From Kitagawia praeruptora (lineage: Eukaryota > Streptophyta > Magnoliopsida > Apiales > Apiaceae): DNA of 64,000 nt. Positions 10,153 through 20,945 of the stretch are shown here, piece by piece (the stretch's first letter is position 1; every line of letters begins with the position of its first letter). The stretch covers positions 68,675,001 to 68,739,000 of the forward strand of contig CM075349.1 in NCBI GenBank assembly GCA_037693485.1, read 5' to 3'. Position numbers and translations under genes: made by a program. The notes below the pieces were generated by a model. That model had not been told where the DNA came from. It searched no databases and worked only from the letters and a program-made list of their open reading frames with translations.

Positions 10153-12888
10153 GTGGAAAAAATAGGACCTGCTGAGGATACCATCCTAATCATGGTGGAT
10201 GAGAAAGATGCAGGTAAAGTTTTGAGAATTGGATCTCAACTGAATTCCAAGTTGAGAGGAATGCTCACTAATTTTCTCTTGAATAATTTGGATGTCTTTG
10301 CTTGGAGTCATGCTGATATGGTGGGAATCGATCCAAAGGTTATGTGTCATCATCTGAACATAGATCCCACCAAGAGAGGAATTCGCCAGAAATGTCGACC
10401 TGTGAGTGGAGAAAGAGCAATAGCATTGAAAGAGGAAGTTGATAGACTTCTAGATGTTGGTTTGATCAAGGAATCATATTATCCAGACTGGTTGGCTAAT
10501 CAAGTTCTTGTCAAGAAGCCTAATGGAAAGTGGAGAACTTGCGTGGATTTCACGGATCTGAACAAGGCTTGTCCTAAAGATAGTTTTCCTCTCCCTCGAA
10601 TTGATCAGTTGGTGGATGCTACAGCTGGCCATGCTCTTTTGAGTTTCATGGATGCTTACTCGGGCTACAATCAGATCCCTATGTATGGGCCAGATCAAGA
10701 GCATACTTCTTTTATCACAGATAGAGGTTTGTATTGTTACATTGGAATGCCATTCGGTTTGATCAACGCCGGAGCCACCTATCAGAGGTTGGTAAACATG
10801 ATGTCCAAAGATCTGATTGGGAAAACTATGGAAGTGTATGTGGATGATATGCTTGTTAAATCTTTGAGGGTGGAAGACCATGTGAAGCACTTAGAGCAGA
10901 TGTTCGGAGTATTGAGGAAGTTCAGGATGAAGTTGAATCCTCAAAAATGTGTGTTTGGAGTGGAATCCGGAAAGTTCTTGGGATTCATTGTCAACCATCG
11001 TGGGATCGAGGCGAATCCAACCAAGATTAAAGCCTTACTTGACATGAAATCTCCATCTAGTGTGAAGCAAGTTCAGAGTTTGGCTGGGAGAATTGCCGCA
11101 TTAAATCGTTTTGTGTCAAAATCTTCAGATAGATGCAGAGAATTCTTCAAGGCAATCAAGGGAGCATCCAGAGATTTCGCATGGACTCCTGAGTGTGAAG
11201 AAGCTTTTCAGAAAATCAAGGAGCAGTTGGGGAATCCTTCGCTCTTAGCCAAGCCCTTGGAAGGAGAAACTTTGATATTGTACTTGGCAGTTTCGGAGTA
11301 CTACATTAGTGCAGTGTTAGTAAGAGAAGAGATTGATCATCAGTCCCCGGTTTATTATGTGAGTAAGCGTTTGCAAGACGCAGAAACTCGATATACCAGC
11401 ATGGAAAAATTGGTCTATGCTTTAATCTTGGCAGCAAGAAAGCTTCGTCCTTATTTTCAAGCTCACAAAATTGAGGTTCGTACTGCTTACCCGTTGAGAG
11501 GTATCCTTCACAAACCAGAAGCTTCGGGGAGAATGTTGAAGTGGGCTATTGAGTTGGGACAGTTCGATTTGGAATATACACCAAGAACAGCAATTAAAGG
11601 TCAGGCTTTAGCAGATTTCATCCTGGAGTTTGATTCAGAGACCGAGGAGAAGTCACTTGTATTGGTGGAACCTGGAATTCTTCCTAAGAGGGCGCGCCCT
11701 CTTGAGGAAGTTCCCCAACCTTGGTGGAGGTTGCACGTAGACGGAGCTGTGAACAATGGAGGAGCTGGTGCAGGTGTAATCTTGGTGACACCTGAAGGAC
11801 ATCAACTCATGAGTGCTATTCATTTCAAATTCGAGGCAACTAATAATGATGCGGAGTATGAAGCTTTGATTAACGGATTGAAAATGGCCTTGGAAATGAA
11901 AGTAGCAAATTTGATTGTGTCAAGTGATTCGGAGTTAGTCATCAGGCAAATCAAAGGAGGTTTTCAGTGTAGAGATCCGAGAACAGAGCTCTACATGAAG
12001 TGTGCACAACGATTAATTCAGAAGTTTCATGAAGTAAGGTTGGAATGTATTCCTCGGGATGAAAATTGCAGTGCGGATGTTTTAGCTAAGTTAGGATCTC
12101 AGAAAGATGCTATGCTGTTGGGAACGGTTCCTCTACAAGTTCAAGAAGTGCCAAGTATTCCAGAAGTAGAAATCATGGAAGTGGAAATTATCCCGCAAGT
12201 TACTTGGATGACTCCAATTTTAGAGTATCTCCGTAAGGGGATTCTTCCGTGCAATAAGATTGAAGCAAGGCGTCTTCGATATCATGCTGCCAGGTTTGTA
12301 GAGTATGATGGAATTCTATACAATAGAGGTTTTAATCAACCGCTTCTGAAGTGCATAGATGGAGATGAATGCAATTATATCCTAAGGGAGGTGCATGAAG
12401 GAATTTGTGGTAATCACTCGGGGGGTGGTTCACTGGCGATGAAGGTGTTAAGGCAAGGTTATTATTGGCCTACTATGAAGAAGGATGCCTATGAGTTTGT
12501 CAAGGCATGTAATAAATGTCAGAGGTTTGCCAATTTTTCAACAGTTCCGGTGACTACTTTAACTTCTATGATGAGTCCATGGCCATTTGCTATGTGGGGA
12601 ATCGATCTTATTGGAGAACTCCCCAAGTCTAAGGGAGGAGTCAAGTATGCTGTTATTGCTGTAGATTACTTCACCAAATGGGCGGAAGCAATGCCCTTGG
12701 CCACAATCACAGCGAAGAAAATCAAGGATTTTGTGTTTAACTCCATTGTGTGCAGGTTCGGGATTCCCTACAAGCTTATTTCTGATAATGGAAAGCAATT
12801 TGACAGTAAGGAGTTGCGAAAGCTATGCGAAGACTTGGGAATCAAGAAGGAATTCGCAGCCGTGTATCATCCTCAGAGCAATGGGTAG
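10153..12888 (+). CDS. Tat pol: RT, RNase H, second RNase H, integrase (truncated)
   Basis: Same frame as the Gag-protease, 911 codons without an ATG start, so expression would need readthrough of the upstream TAA. Reverse transcriptase has the catalytic YVDDML at about residue 228. RT-linked RNase H lies at about 370-500. A second RNase H-like domain follows (LHVDGAVNNGG at about 527, DAEYEALINGL, SSDSELVI, and an Asp in the ADVLAKLG segment), the mark of the Tat lineage. The integrase HHCC finger ends in CNKCQRF (about 790), and core Asp residues are in GIDLIGE (about 816) and ISDNGKQF (about 877). The frame ends at TAG in HPQSNG-stop, where the family has Gln; integrase homology goes on for about nine codons and then stops. 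Confidence 0.92.
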   Translation: MEKIGPAEDTILIMVDEKDAGKVLRIGSQLNSKLRGMLTNFLLNNLDVFAWSHADMVGIDPKVMCHHLNIDPTKRGIRQKCRPVSGERAIALKEEVDRLLDVGLIKESYYPDWLANQVLVKKPNGKWRTCVDFTDLNKACPKDSFPLPRIDQLVDATAGHALLSFMDAYSGYNQIPMYGPDQEHTSFITDRGLYCYIGMPFGLINAGATYQRLVNMMSKDLIGKTMEVYVDDMLVKSLRVEDHVKHLEQMFGVLRKFRMKLNPQKCVFGVESGKFLGFIVNHRGIEANPTKIKALLDMKSPSSVKQVQSLAGRIAALNRFVSKSSDRCREFFKAIKGASRDFAWTPECEEAFQKIKEQLGNPSLLAKPLEGETLILYLAVSEYYISAVLVREEIDHQSPVYYVSKRLQDAETRYTSMEKLVYALILAARKLRPYFQAHKIEVRTAYPLRGILHKPEASGRMLKWAIELGQFDLEYTPRTAIKGQALADFILEFDSETEEKSLVLVEPGILPKRARPLEEVPQPWWRLHVDGAVNNGGAGAGVILVTPEGHQLMSAIHFKFEATNNDAEYEALINGLKMALEMKVANLIVSSDSELVIRQIKGGFQCRDPRTELYMKCAQRLIQKFHEVRLECIPRDENCSADVLAKLGSQKDAMLLGTVPLQVQEVPSIPEVEIMEVEIIPQVTWMTPILEYLRKGILPCNKIEARRLRYHAARFVEYDGILYNRGFNQPLLKCIDGDECNYILREVHEGICGNHSGGGSLAMKVLRQGYYWPTMKKDAYEFVKACNKCQRFANFSTVPVTTLTSMMSPWPFAMWGIDLIGELPKSKGGVKYAVIAVDYFTKWAEAMPLATITAKKIKDFVFNSIVCRFGIPYKLISDNGKQFDSKELRKLCEDLGIKKEFAAVYHPQSNG

Positions 12889-13344
12889 ACTGAGGCTATC
12901 AATAAGATAATCACCTATTGATTGTTCATAAAGCTCATTGGGTTCTTTTCCGACATTAAAGATGTTAAGGTTAATGGTCATATTACTAAAAGTGAGTTTC
13001 ATCGAACCATCCCTACAATTAATCAAGGCATTGGATGTAGCAAGAAAAGGTCTTCCTAGAATGATCAGGATTTGGTTCTTAGGATTCGTGACGGGTTGAG
13101 TCTGGAGGACAACAAAATCAACCGGAAAAATGAAATCACCAACCTTAATTAAGACATCTTCAATTATTCCCTTAGGCATTTTGACAGAACGATCGACTAA
13201 TTGAAGTGTCATATTCGTTTTCTTGAGTTCACCTAACCCTAGGGCTTGATAGACTGAAAATGGAAGGAGATTCACACTAGCACCTAAGTCAAGTAACTCC
13301 TTGTCCACAAAGTATTGCCTATGACACATGAAATTGTAGGACAA
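12823..13344 (-). pseudogene. Athila protease region
   Basis: Open frame with the Athila-type retropepsin motif LLDLGASVNLLPFSVY near residue 17, followed by LVDRSVKMPKGIIEDVLIKVG and an ILGRPFLATSNALI segment, the second conserved block of the protease. The aspartate of DLGAS is present. The last 30 or so codons run across the junction into antisense Tat sequence. The frame differs from the preceding gag part, so a frameshift lies near 13340. Confidence 0.8.
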
Positions 13345-14486
13345 CCGGGGTCCTTATATTTCACGGGAATTTGATTCGAAAGAATTGAACTAACTTGAGA
13401 GGTCAAGAAGGCTTTTTTAGGGACGTGGATGAAACATTTGTGAGAACATAAATCTTTTAGACACTTGGCATAAGAAGGGACTTGTTGAATGGCATCTAAA
13501 AGAGGAATGTTTATCTTGACTTGTTTGAAAATTTCCAAAATTTGGTCCATTTGAGCCGATTGTTTGGGAGGGAGGAGTCTTTGAGGATACGGAGCTTTTG
13601 GCTTAAAGACTCGTTCACTTGACATATCGGGAAGGGATTTTGAAAGTGGAGTATCAGATAAAGATTTGTTAGGTGCAGAGGAGGAAGGTGTACTAGATGA
13701 CGGTGGCTTATTAGAAGATTCTGTTGAATCGAGAGTTGAGTGATCACGGCTAGGGTTTGATTCAACATTTGACTCTTCCTCTTCTTCGGGAGACTCGACA
13801 CCTACTTTATTGTCAACTTGATTCCCTGACCTTAGAGAAATTATGGCGTTAACATTTTCAGGAGGTCTTTGGTTGAGGGGGAATTTAGGGTTGACCTCGG
13901 CTTGACTCGGGAACTTATTCTTCTCTCGCTCACACAAGGCATTGGCTAATTGGCTCACTTGAACCTCTAACTTAGATATGGCTTGAGTACTAGCATTCAA
14001 AATTTGCCTATCTTGAGTCATGGTTTGCATGAAATTTTGTTGAGATTGAGCCAAATTAGTCGTTGATTTCAAAAGCGCATCAAGACTCTTTTCCAAAGAA
14101 TTAATTCTCTTATCTGACTCATGAAAGCCGGGAGGGTGGGAGGGAGCTTGAGTTGAGTTCGGATAAGGACCTTGATTTTGAGTTGGAAATGAGTTTTGAT
14201 TTGGCCTTTGAAAAGAAGGTGGCGGAGATTGGTAGCTTTGGCATTGGTTCCACGAGAAATTCGGGTGGTTCTTCCACCCTGGATTGAAAGTAGGAGAGAA
14301 AGGGTCATTTCTTTGGTTTGGTTGAAACACCGCATTGACTTGTTGAAATTCATGAATATTTTGCATTGCTTGGTTCGGGTATAAAGACATGTGTGAGGGG
14401 CCACTATGAGTTTCTAAAGCTTCGAGTCTCCTAGTAAGGGTGGCTAATTTGGCGTCGGTTGCAATCGAATTCCCAATCGAATGCAA
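13284..14486 (-). pseudogene. Athila Gag C-terminal part
   Basis: 400 codons, Asn/Gln/Pro/Ser-rich. Begins with a coiled segment (ATLTRRLEALETH), then the aromatic NHPNFSWNQCQ motif found in Athila Gag, a long polar linker, an acidic/Ser stretch and KAPYPQRLLPPKQ shortly before the protease. It is in the same frame as the Gag N-terminal part, with a TAG near 14530 between them where the family usually has Trp (a one-base G to A change). Confidence 0.75.
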
Positions 14487-14540
14487 ACCCCTAGATGTAC
14501 TAGACGACTCGTTAGACTTATTCGGTTCCCTAGTGGACTC

Positions 14541-15323
14541 CTACAACATTGTCTTCTCGGCTAATTCTTTGAAAAATGCCCACCCTTCGTCCTCATCTTT
14601 CTCCATGAGTTTACCTTGGCACATAGACTCTAACAAAGCGGTTGTCGGACTATCTAAGGCCTCGTATACAATCTTACAAAGTCTCCATTTTTCTATTCCG
14701 TGGTGGGGGCATTGTGATAAAAGATTTTTAAAACGGTCAAAATATTTCCAAAAAGACTCGTTTTCCTTTTGATGAAATTGATTTATTTCATTTATGATTC
14801 TCGTAGTCTTATGATTTGGAAAATATTTTTTAAGGAAGATGACCACAAATCCCTCCCACGTAGAAATAGAATTAACGGGTAGACTATACAACCATTTTTT
14901 AGCATTTTCTTTTAAAGCGAAGTTGATAAGTCTTAGCCTAATGGAGTCCTCGGAAAGATGTTGGAGTTTTTGCAATACGCAAACCTCCTCGAATTCATGA
15001 AGAAAAAGATAAGGGTCCTCACCTTCGCTCCCGGTAAACTTAGGTAACATACTAATGTGGTGAGCTTTAATCTCGAAATTATTACCATTAACGGGAGGAA
15101 GAGTGATACACGACGGTTGGGCAGAACGGGTGGGATAACAACGGTCCTCAAGAGACATGGCCATGGTTACTATTGGTTTAGACTTATCTAAAGACTCGGA
15201 ATCAGACGAGGAAGAAATCTCAAATGATCTCACTAGTCTAGCAAAATTATCCCTAAACCAAGTAGTTCGCATAAACCACGAAAGAAAACATGCAGCAGAT
15301 AAGTGTGATAAATTTAAACACAC
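14541..15323 (-). pseudogene. Athila Gag N-terminal part
   Basis: The likely start is the internal MAMSLED methionine at about residue 54; the upstream part reads out of leader sequence. The retrotransposon Gag domain covers about residues 90-230: FTGSEGEDPYLFLHEFEE, RLINFALKENAKKWLYSLP, TWEGFVVIFLKKYFP, ESFWKYFDRFKNLLSQCPHHG. Ends at the TAG after AEKTML. Capsid-type structural protein of the element. Confidence 0.82.
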
Positions 15324-16200
15324 AAAAGAAAGGGTGAAAAATCAAAAGAAAAATTCTAAACCTAGGTTCCTTAATAAAATCAACTAGACCTTGCTCCTAA
15401 CTTTAAGGACCACCAAAAATTCGGTAAATCATAAATTATTCGGACCGATTTGGCCAGATAGGTGCAAGCATTGCCAAGAGGCTAAACACCAGTCTAGACA
15501 CCAAATCCTAATTGGCCAGGTAAGCTTTCGCTTGCCTAGACACCAAAGAGTCGGAATAATTAAAGATTACCTCGTTTCTTAGGTACCTTCCTAATTGAGC
15601 GCGAAATTCCTAGGGGCCCTGTCTAATTTAATTTTATTAAGGCTTGGTATGCAAAATGAGGAATTAATTGTTTTTGGGCCAAGGAAAGAGTGATGAAATC
15701 TCTTCCCTTATCTTGTAAGTGGTTCTGCCCTTAAGATTTATTTACAAATGATGCAACAAACAACGAAATAAAAAAATTATAAACATTTATGGATGCTTAA
15801 CTACGTGCTCTAACTAAAGAAAAGAAGAAATTTAACGTACCTTTGGGTCCTCCAACGATCACCACAATTATAAGGTACGAAAAATTAAAAAACAAGAAAA
15901 TAAAAATCTAGATGATGTGCCCTAAGTGATTAAATGCATGATGCAACAAGTATGTATTTACTACCTAATTTTTTTTGATTTTTTCAATTTTCAATTTTCA
16001 ATTTTTTTGTGATTTTCTAAAAGTGAAAAGGCAAAAAGAGTGAGATACGGGTTACCGAAGCATGCTTCCAAGAATTCCAATTCGTTCCAAGCTCCGTGAG
16101 AAGATTCCCGAAATTTCAAACTTTTCTAAAAAAAGGGAGATAAAAATGAGACAAGTAAAACTAATCCGAAAAATTAAAAATCAAGGCGCGAAAAATAATT
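15324..16200 (-). other. Athila untranslated leader
   Basis: About 0.9 kb between the primer site and gag. AT-rich, no convincing frame. A short direct repeat is visible (TCTAGACACCAAATCCTAAT / TGCCTAGACACCAAAGAGTC near 15495-15550). Long leaders are normal for Athila elements. Confidence 0.5.
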
Positions 16201-16221
16201 AGTCCCGGGCAGCGGCGCCAA
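16201..16221 (-). other. Athila primer binding site
   Basis: Read on the minus strand: TTGGCGCCGCTGCCCGGGAC, eight or so bases inside the LTR end. This is the classical Athila/Tat primer site. Confidence 0.8.
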
Positions 16222-16229
16222 GAACTTGA

Positions 16230-18054
16230 TGTGCTAAAAAAATAAACATTTTAATATCGCAAGCGCAAGATCTCGTTTTAGTATTTTAGATTCGTTCCAC
16301 AAAGACTAAAATAATTCACGATTCTTAATTTCTAATTTAGGCGGATTAGAACAAATTTGGATTTTCGAAAGTTTAGATTTTACTAATTAATTCCTAAAGA
16401 AAATTTAAACTATTTTTAAATTTGAAAATTAAACCAATCTAACAAAAGCTGAATTTTGAATTACACTATTAGAATTAAAAGTTGATTTTATTTGCAAAAT
16501 TTTTTTTAATAAAATTTCAGCATGATTTATTTGTAAATTAAACTAGCCAAAAACAAACCAACGAGAATCCTACAGTAGCTAGCAAAACATAAAACGACCA
16601 AAATAAACAAACAAAACATTTCTAAACGTTACCCAGTCGACTCAAGGACACAGTGAAACACACAAACAGAGGCTCGCAGAAAACAAAACGAAACATCAAA
16701 ATAGAATACAATTAAACCACGAACTCGGAAACAGAACTCGACAAACAATAACCAAACGTAATTCGACATCAACTACACAGCAACGATAAAAACAAGAACA
16801 ACTCGGCGAACTCAGCAGCAAAGCATTGAAACGAAAACAAACGCAGAAACTCAAAGGAAACTCAGACTCCACTAATTGACTCAGTAAAAACAATCGGCTT
16901 AACTCGGCAACAGCAAAATAAAAACCACAAAAACGCATACAATCTTGGCCACAGCTGAACTCAAAACGCATATACACGAACGAAACTCAGGTTCGAATCA
17001 GACTAAAACAGGGAAAAGGGGGTTTAAAAATTCGAAATAAAAGAAGCAGAGGAATGAAACAACAGATAAAAGAGGAGAGTTCGAAGATGAAGAAGAAAGA
17101 AAATGGGATGGGTTATGTATCTGTGATTTAACGAAAACAGAGAATAAGACCGAGGTCTTTGAATAAAAATAGGGGAGTGTTCTGAAATGGAAAAAAGAAA
17201 CAGAGCAAAAGACTTAAGATTCGAATTAACACATAAAAAACAGGTAAATAAATAAATGCTGGAAATTAATTAAGCTACTAATATTTTTTTGTTTTTTTTA
17301 AATTTATTACACTAATACATTAAACATGAAAATTAGATCTACAACTAAAAATACCAAACCCACAATAAAATTGAGATTTAAAGGGGCACAACTACAATTA
17401 TTAACTAAGAGTAAGAAATTAAAATTTCGTTACTTTCAACCCCAAGTGGTCAACATTTCACTACTTTGTCCACTAATCGGATTTACGAAAATTACGAAAG
17501 CAAGACAATATAAAAGAGAGAGCAAGACAAGAAATTAAAAGAAATGAAAATTTGCATTAATAAAATAGGAGTGTTTACAAAATTTAGAACTACAAAACAA
17601 GAAATGAAATCTATCCTAAAACTACACTAAAATCTAGGTTCCCAAAATACAAGGGGGGTGAGGGGGTATTTATAGGACAAGAATTAGGGTTGAGGGGTGT
17701 GTTGGGTAAATCTTGGCCCTACACATTCTAAATGTGGTGGACAAATCCTAGCCATCTATTTGTTTCCTTCCCCCTTAAGATTTGATGAGTGGATCTTGGC
17801 CATACACTTAATTAGTGTGTTGGGATGATCTCCACCTTCCACATGTCTTCAAAGATTCCTTTTCCACCAAGCTCCTAATTTTTTTTCCCTTTTTTCATTG
17901 AAGTCATTTTTCTTCCTCTTTTTCCCTTCTTTGCACTTTATTTCTTTATTTTGTCATTTCTTTATTTATTCACAAATTTCCTGAAATGCTACAAAATAAA
18001 TTATTAAAATACGAGTTCAAACAACAAATAGGTAATAAAAATATGCACTTATCA
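16230..18054 (-). repeat. 5' LTR of the Athila element
   Basis: On the minus strand it runs from TGATAAGTGCATATTTTTAT to TTTTTTTAGCACA, 1,825 bp with TG...CA ends, normal for Athila. A TATA box (CCTATAAATACC on the minus strand, 17665-17676) is the likely promoter. Between 16630 and 17000 the + strand has many short ACTCGG/ACTCAG copies. Confidence 0.75.
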
Positions 18055-19150
18055 TTTATGATGAGTTATCCTCTCTCCAGTGGGATAATGACTATTGTTG
18101 TTGATATAAATCGTGTATGATGTATATTTTCAGGTTACCAAGCTATTTTGGTAATTGTAGGATGATTATCCTTTGAATTTATCATGATTTAATGTGATTT
18201 ATCAAGTATATATGACATATATCCTCTAACAACTGAACATATATCTGATAAGGAGTGTTTTTAGGTGATATAGACGTGTTCCTAAAAAGTAGGAGGTCTG
18301 GCTTATCTGAATTGGCAGCCTAATAAGGCTTCCGGCAGAAGCTGGGGGTACCGCCCGGTAGCCTGGCTCCGGTACCCCCTCCGGTAACCCCATCATGGAA
18401 GCTACTCTGGAAGCCCTACTGGATGACTAGTAGTGATTATAGGTTATCCACAAGGGGATGCCCTTGGGACCCTGAGCCACACATTTCCTTACTGCCATAT
18501 ACATGGTAACCCCTAGGGCTGCCATGGGCCCTTGGAAGCCTGACAGATCACTTATTTTCCTCATAGGTCTAGACCCTAATCCTCTAATGGGCCTAAATCT
18601 AACCCATGCAAGATTTTTGTCACAACAACTTCGATGCACTGGACTTGTTTTTCTTAATGTACCTCTATCTTTAAATTAAAGTTGTTTTGGACTATTGTTT
18701 AAATTTTTCTAAATTGTAACTGTTTTTCAAATTTTATGTAATTTTTAAATATATAGCTTATGACTCTTGTGATGTTTTTATTAATATTTTGTTTTCTTAT
18801 TAATCATATTTTTATATGTATTTTTAATAAGTAAAAAAATAAATTCTAGAAGATAATAAAATATTATGATACATGTTTGATAGTATTTTAAATGATAGTG
18901 TTTTAATTTTTAACTATAATATGTTATTAAGGGGAATTTTTAAGAGTAGTTTATATAATAATATAATTTATAATAATAGTTTATTGAAAATAGATAATAA
19001 AAGTTTTGACTATAATGTTGTTGCCGGGATTTGAACATGTTTATAAAATGATATATATGTTTAATAAAGATATGTTATTAGTGGATTCGAACCTTGAACT
19101 TGTAAGAGTATTTTAAAGAGATAAATACCAAAATATTTTACCCACATAAG
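18055..19150. other. Unassigned sequence with a GC-rich hairpin
   Basis: No gene recognised. Most is AT-rich, but 18310-18620 is clearly GC-richer and has a perfect 10-bp inverted repeat, GGGGGTACCG (18344-18353) and CGGTACCCCC (18370-18379), with a 16-nt loop. Possibly an LTR remnant; I do not recognise the family. Confidence 0.4.
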
Positions 19151-19163
19151 TTTGGTCCTCAGC

Positions 19164-19321
19164 TAGGGGTGATCATAAACCGTACCAAACCGCAAAAACC
19201 GCCCGCATCACATCGTGCAGTTTTTATTTCCTGTGGTGCAGTTGCGATTTCAAATTTTGACAAACTACGCGGTGTGGGTTGCGGTTTTAGTTTTCTAAAA
19301 TGCGGTTCAAACCGCACCGCA
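19164..19321. repeat. hAT-like AACCGC-rich repeat
   Basis: Starts AGGGGTGATCATAAACCG and ends in AAACCGCACCGC, with many AACCGC/GCGGTTT units inside. Degenerate units of this sort next to a GGGGTG end are common in small non-autonomous hAT elements of plants. No target duplication was found. Confidence 0.4.
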
Positions 19322-19359
19322 ATATTTAATATATATATAATATATATTAAATATTATAT

Positions 19360-19735
19360 AGAGTAAATTGCATTTTGGTGGCTTATACTTCAATTTTTTT
19401 GCGCTTAGATGACCAACTTTTAAAACTGAACACTTTGATGGTTGTAGTTTAATTTTTTTACACTTAGATGACCAACTTTTCAAAGTGAACACTTTGATGA
19501 CTTATCTTTTTCTTTGTTTAGCACTTTGGTGACCAAAATAGCGTTAAAATAAAAAAAACTTGACCATCAAAGTGCTAAACAAAAAAAAACTAAGTCATCA
19601 AAGTGTTCACTTTTAAAAGTTGGTCATCTAAGTGCAAAAAAATTAAATTATAGCCATCAAAGTGTTCACTTTTAAAATTTGGCCATCTAAGTGCAAAAAA
19701 ATTAAAGTACAAGCCATCAAAGTGAAATTTACTCT
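19360..19735. mobile_element. Foldback MITE, 376 bp
   Basis: Almost the whole element is an inverted repeat: the left arm starts AGAGTAAATTGCATTTTGGT and the right arm ends in AAATTTACTCT. It is flanked by the 7-bp duplication ATTATAT (19353-19359 and 19736-19742). Each arm holds internal direct repeats of an ACTTTGATGG...ACTTAGATGACCAAC unit of about 60-70 bp. No ORF. Confidence 0.85.
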
Positions 19736-19744
19736 ATTATATAT

Positions 19745-20215
19745 AATATATTAAATTTACAAATTCCAAAAAGGAAATGAATTTGAGACATTCTTTCATC
19801 CACAAAAAATTATCATCTAACCGAAAGATATGTTTAAGTAATTCATGGATTGTAATCTACATTACAATTGACATGAGAAAGAGATTAATAACACCTTTAT
19901 ATCAGAGAAGAAAACTCCTTACACAGGTAGATCTTGTTAAAAATCCCGCAAGAGCAAAATCATATGGGAAAAAATTCAAGGGGAAAAAAGAGTGCCCCAC
20001 CCAACAACAATACATCAATTTACATAAAAGGTACAAGCAAATTGTCAAGAACTTCTTATTGATTCCTCTACAAAACCCAAAATTCTGCCTCCATCCATCT
20101 TCTCATAACAGTTCTTCTCACCCAAGAAAAACTGAAAAATCGACAAAACAACTACAACAAATAAAACTATGTCAATGAACAGTTTTATATATCTAACCAA
20201 AGGGATCCTCTTTAG
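19745..20215 (-). mobile_element. Probable LINE-type remnant
   Basis: No gene. The segment shares an ATCATCTAACCGAAAGATATG stretch with the small retroposon at 38082-38182 (ATCATCTAACTGAAAGGTATG), which is flanked by a 13-bp duplication and a T-tract. I therefore read both as minus-strand tails of one LINE-like family. A 133-codon open frame here has no recognisable domain. Confidence 0.35.
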
Positions 20216-20222
20216 TTAGGCA

Positions 20223-20470
20223 TATAAAACGTCGAATTCTAATACAAAATCATAAAAATATAAAAAAAATCATCTAAAATGATAAATAAACATATTCGTC
20301 AACTGACGACAGATCATAAACCACAAATACCAATAAATAGTCCAAATATAAAACGTCGAATTCTAATACAAAATCATAAAAATATAAAAAAAATCATCTG
20401 AAATGATAAATAAACAAATTCGTCAACTGACGGCAGATCATAAACCACAAATACCAATAAATAGTCCAAA
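20223..20470 (+). repeat. 124-bp tandem duplication
   Basis: Two nearly identical units start at 20223 and 20347 (TATAAAACGTCGAATTC...ATAAATAGTCCAAA). They differ at a few bases only, so the duplication is recent. Non-coding. Confidence 0.85.
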
Positions 20471-20473
20471 AGT

Positions 20474-20945
20474 AAAAAATATGGCACATCCTTTATAGGC
20501 ATTAACATCCATATAAAATGCCACAATATATATATTCACCTTAAAAAGTATAAAAAGTACAAAAATCATCATACATGACATCGTTTTTTTTATCTTTTAT
20601 TATTAAATAAAAACTTAATTAATTGACTAGTATTGCTAGTTAAACGTATATCAATATACAATGTATTTTAAAACTGTCCATAATTTCCTAATTGAGTTTT
20701 ACTTTTATATAATCTCAAATCTTGCACATTCAAAATCTTAATAAATACTATTAATTAATCAATTAAATATAGCTAGAAATTAGCCAGTAAAAAATAGGGA
20801 ATTTGTATAATATGTCCCAAATTAATGGGTTAGTTTATAAATATATCCATTCATGTTAATATATTAATTATATGTTCCATTATTAACTTTTAAGTTAAAT
20901 GGAGACAAATATACCCTTGTTATATTAATTAAATACTATTATAAA
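20474..20945. other. AT-rich spacer
   Basis: No gene or structured repeat seen. Its last five bases, ATAAA, are the left target duplication of the Tekay LTR. Confidence 0.5.

Larger units (their letters stand above)
5819..12915 (+). mobile_element. Tat-lineage Ty3/gypsy element, 3' truncated
   Basis: A 5' LTR is followed by a primer site, Gag-protease and then RT-RNaseH-second RNaseH-integrase, the order of Tat-group gypsy elements. Homology stops at about 12915 inside integrase, where an opposite-strand Athila sequence begins; there is no 3' LTR. Two in-frame stops, 10147 (TAA) and 12886 (TAG), interrupt an otherwise open 6.1-kb frame. The element is full of the palindrome AGGGCGCGCCCT (see findings). 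Confidence 0.9.
12916..18054 (-). mobile_element. Athila-lineage gypsy element, 3' truncated
   Basis: On the minus strand: LTR at 18054-16230, primer site TTGGCGCCGCTGCCCGGGAC, untranslated leader, gag, protease. The sequence stops at about 12916 before RT and joins the oppositely oriented Tat element. The DLGAS protease motif, long LTR and primer site type are those of Athila. Gag has an in-frame TAG and a frameshift follows, so it is inactive. Confidence 0.85.

Noticed and set aside
19777..20178. 133-codon open frame as a small gene
   Set aside because: No domain, no codon pattern, and the DNA shares a stretch with a retroposon tail at 38082-38182, so it is more likely repeat sequence.
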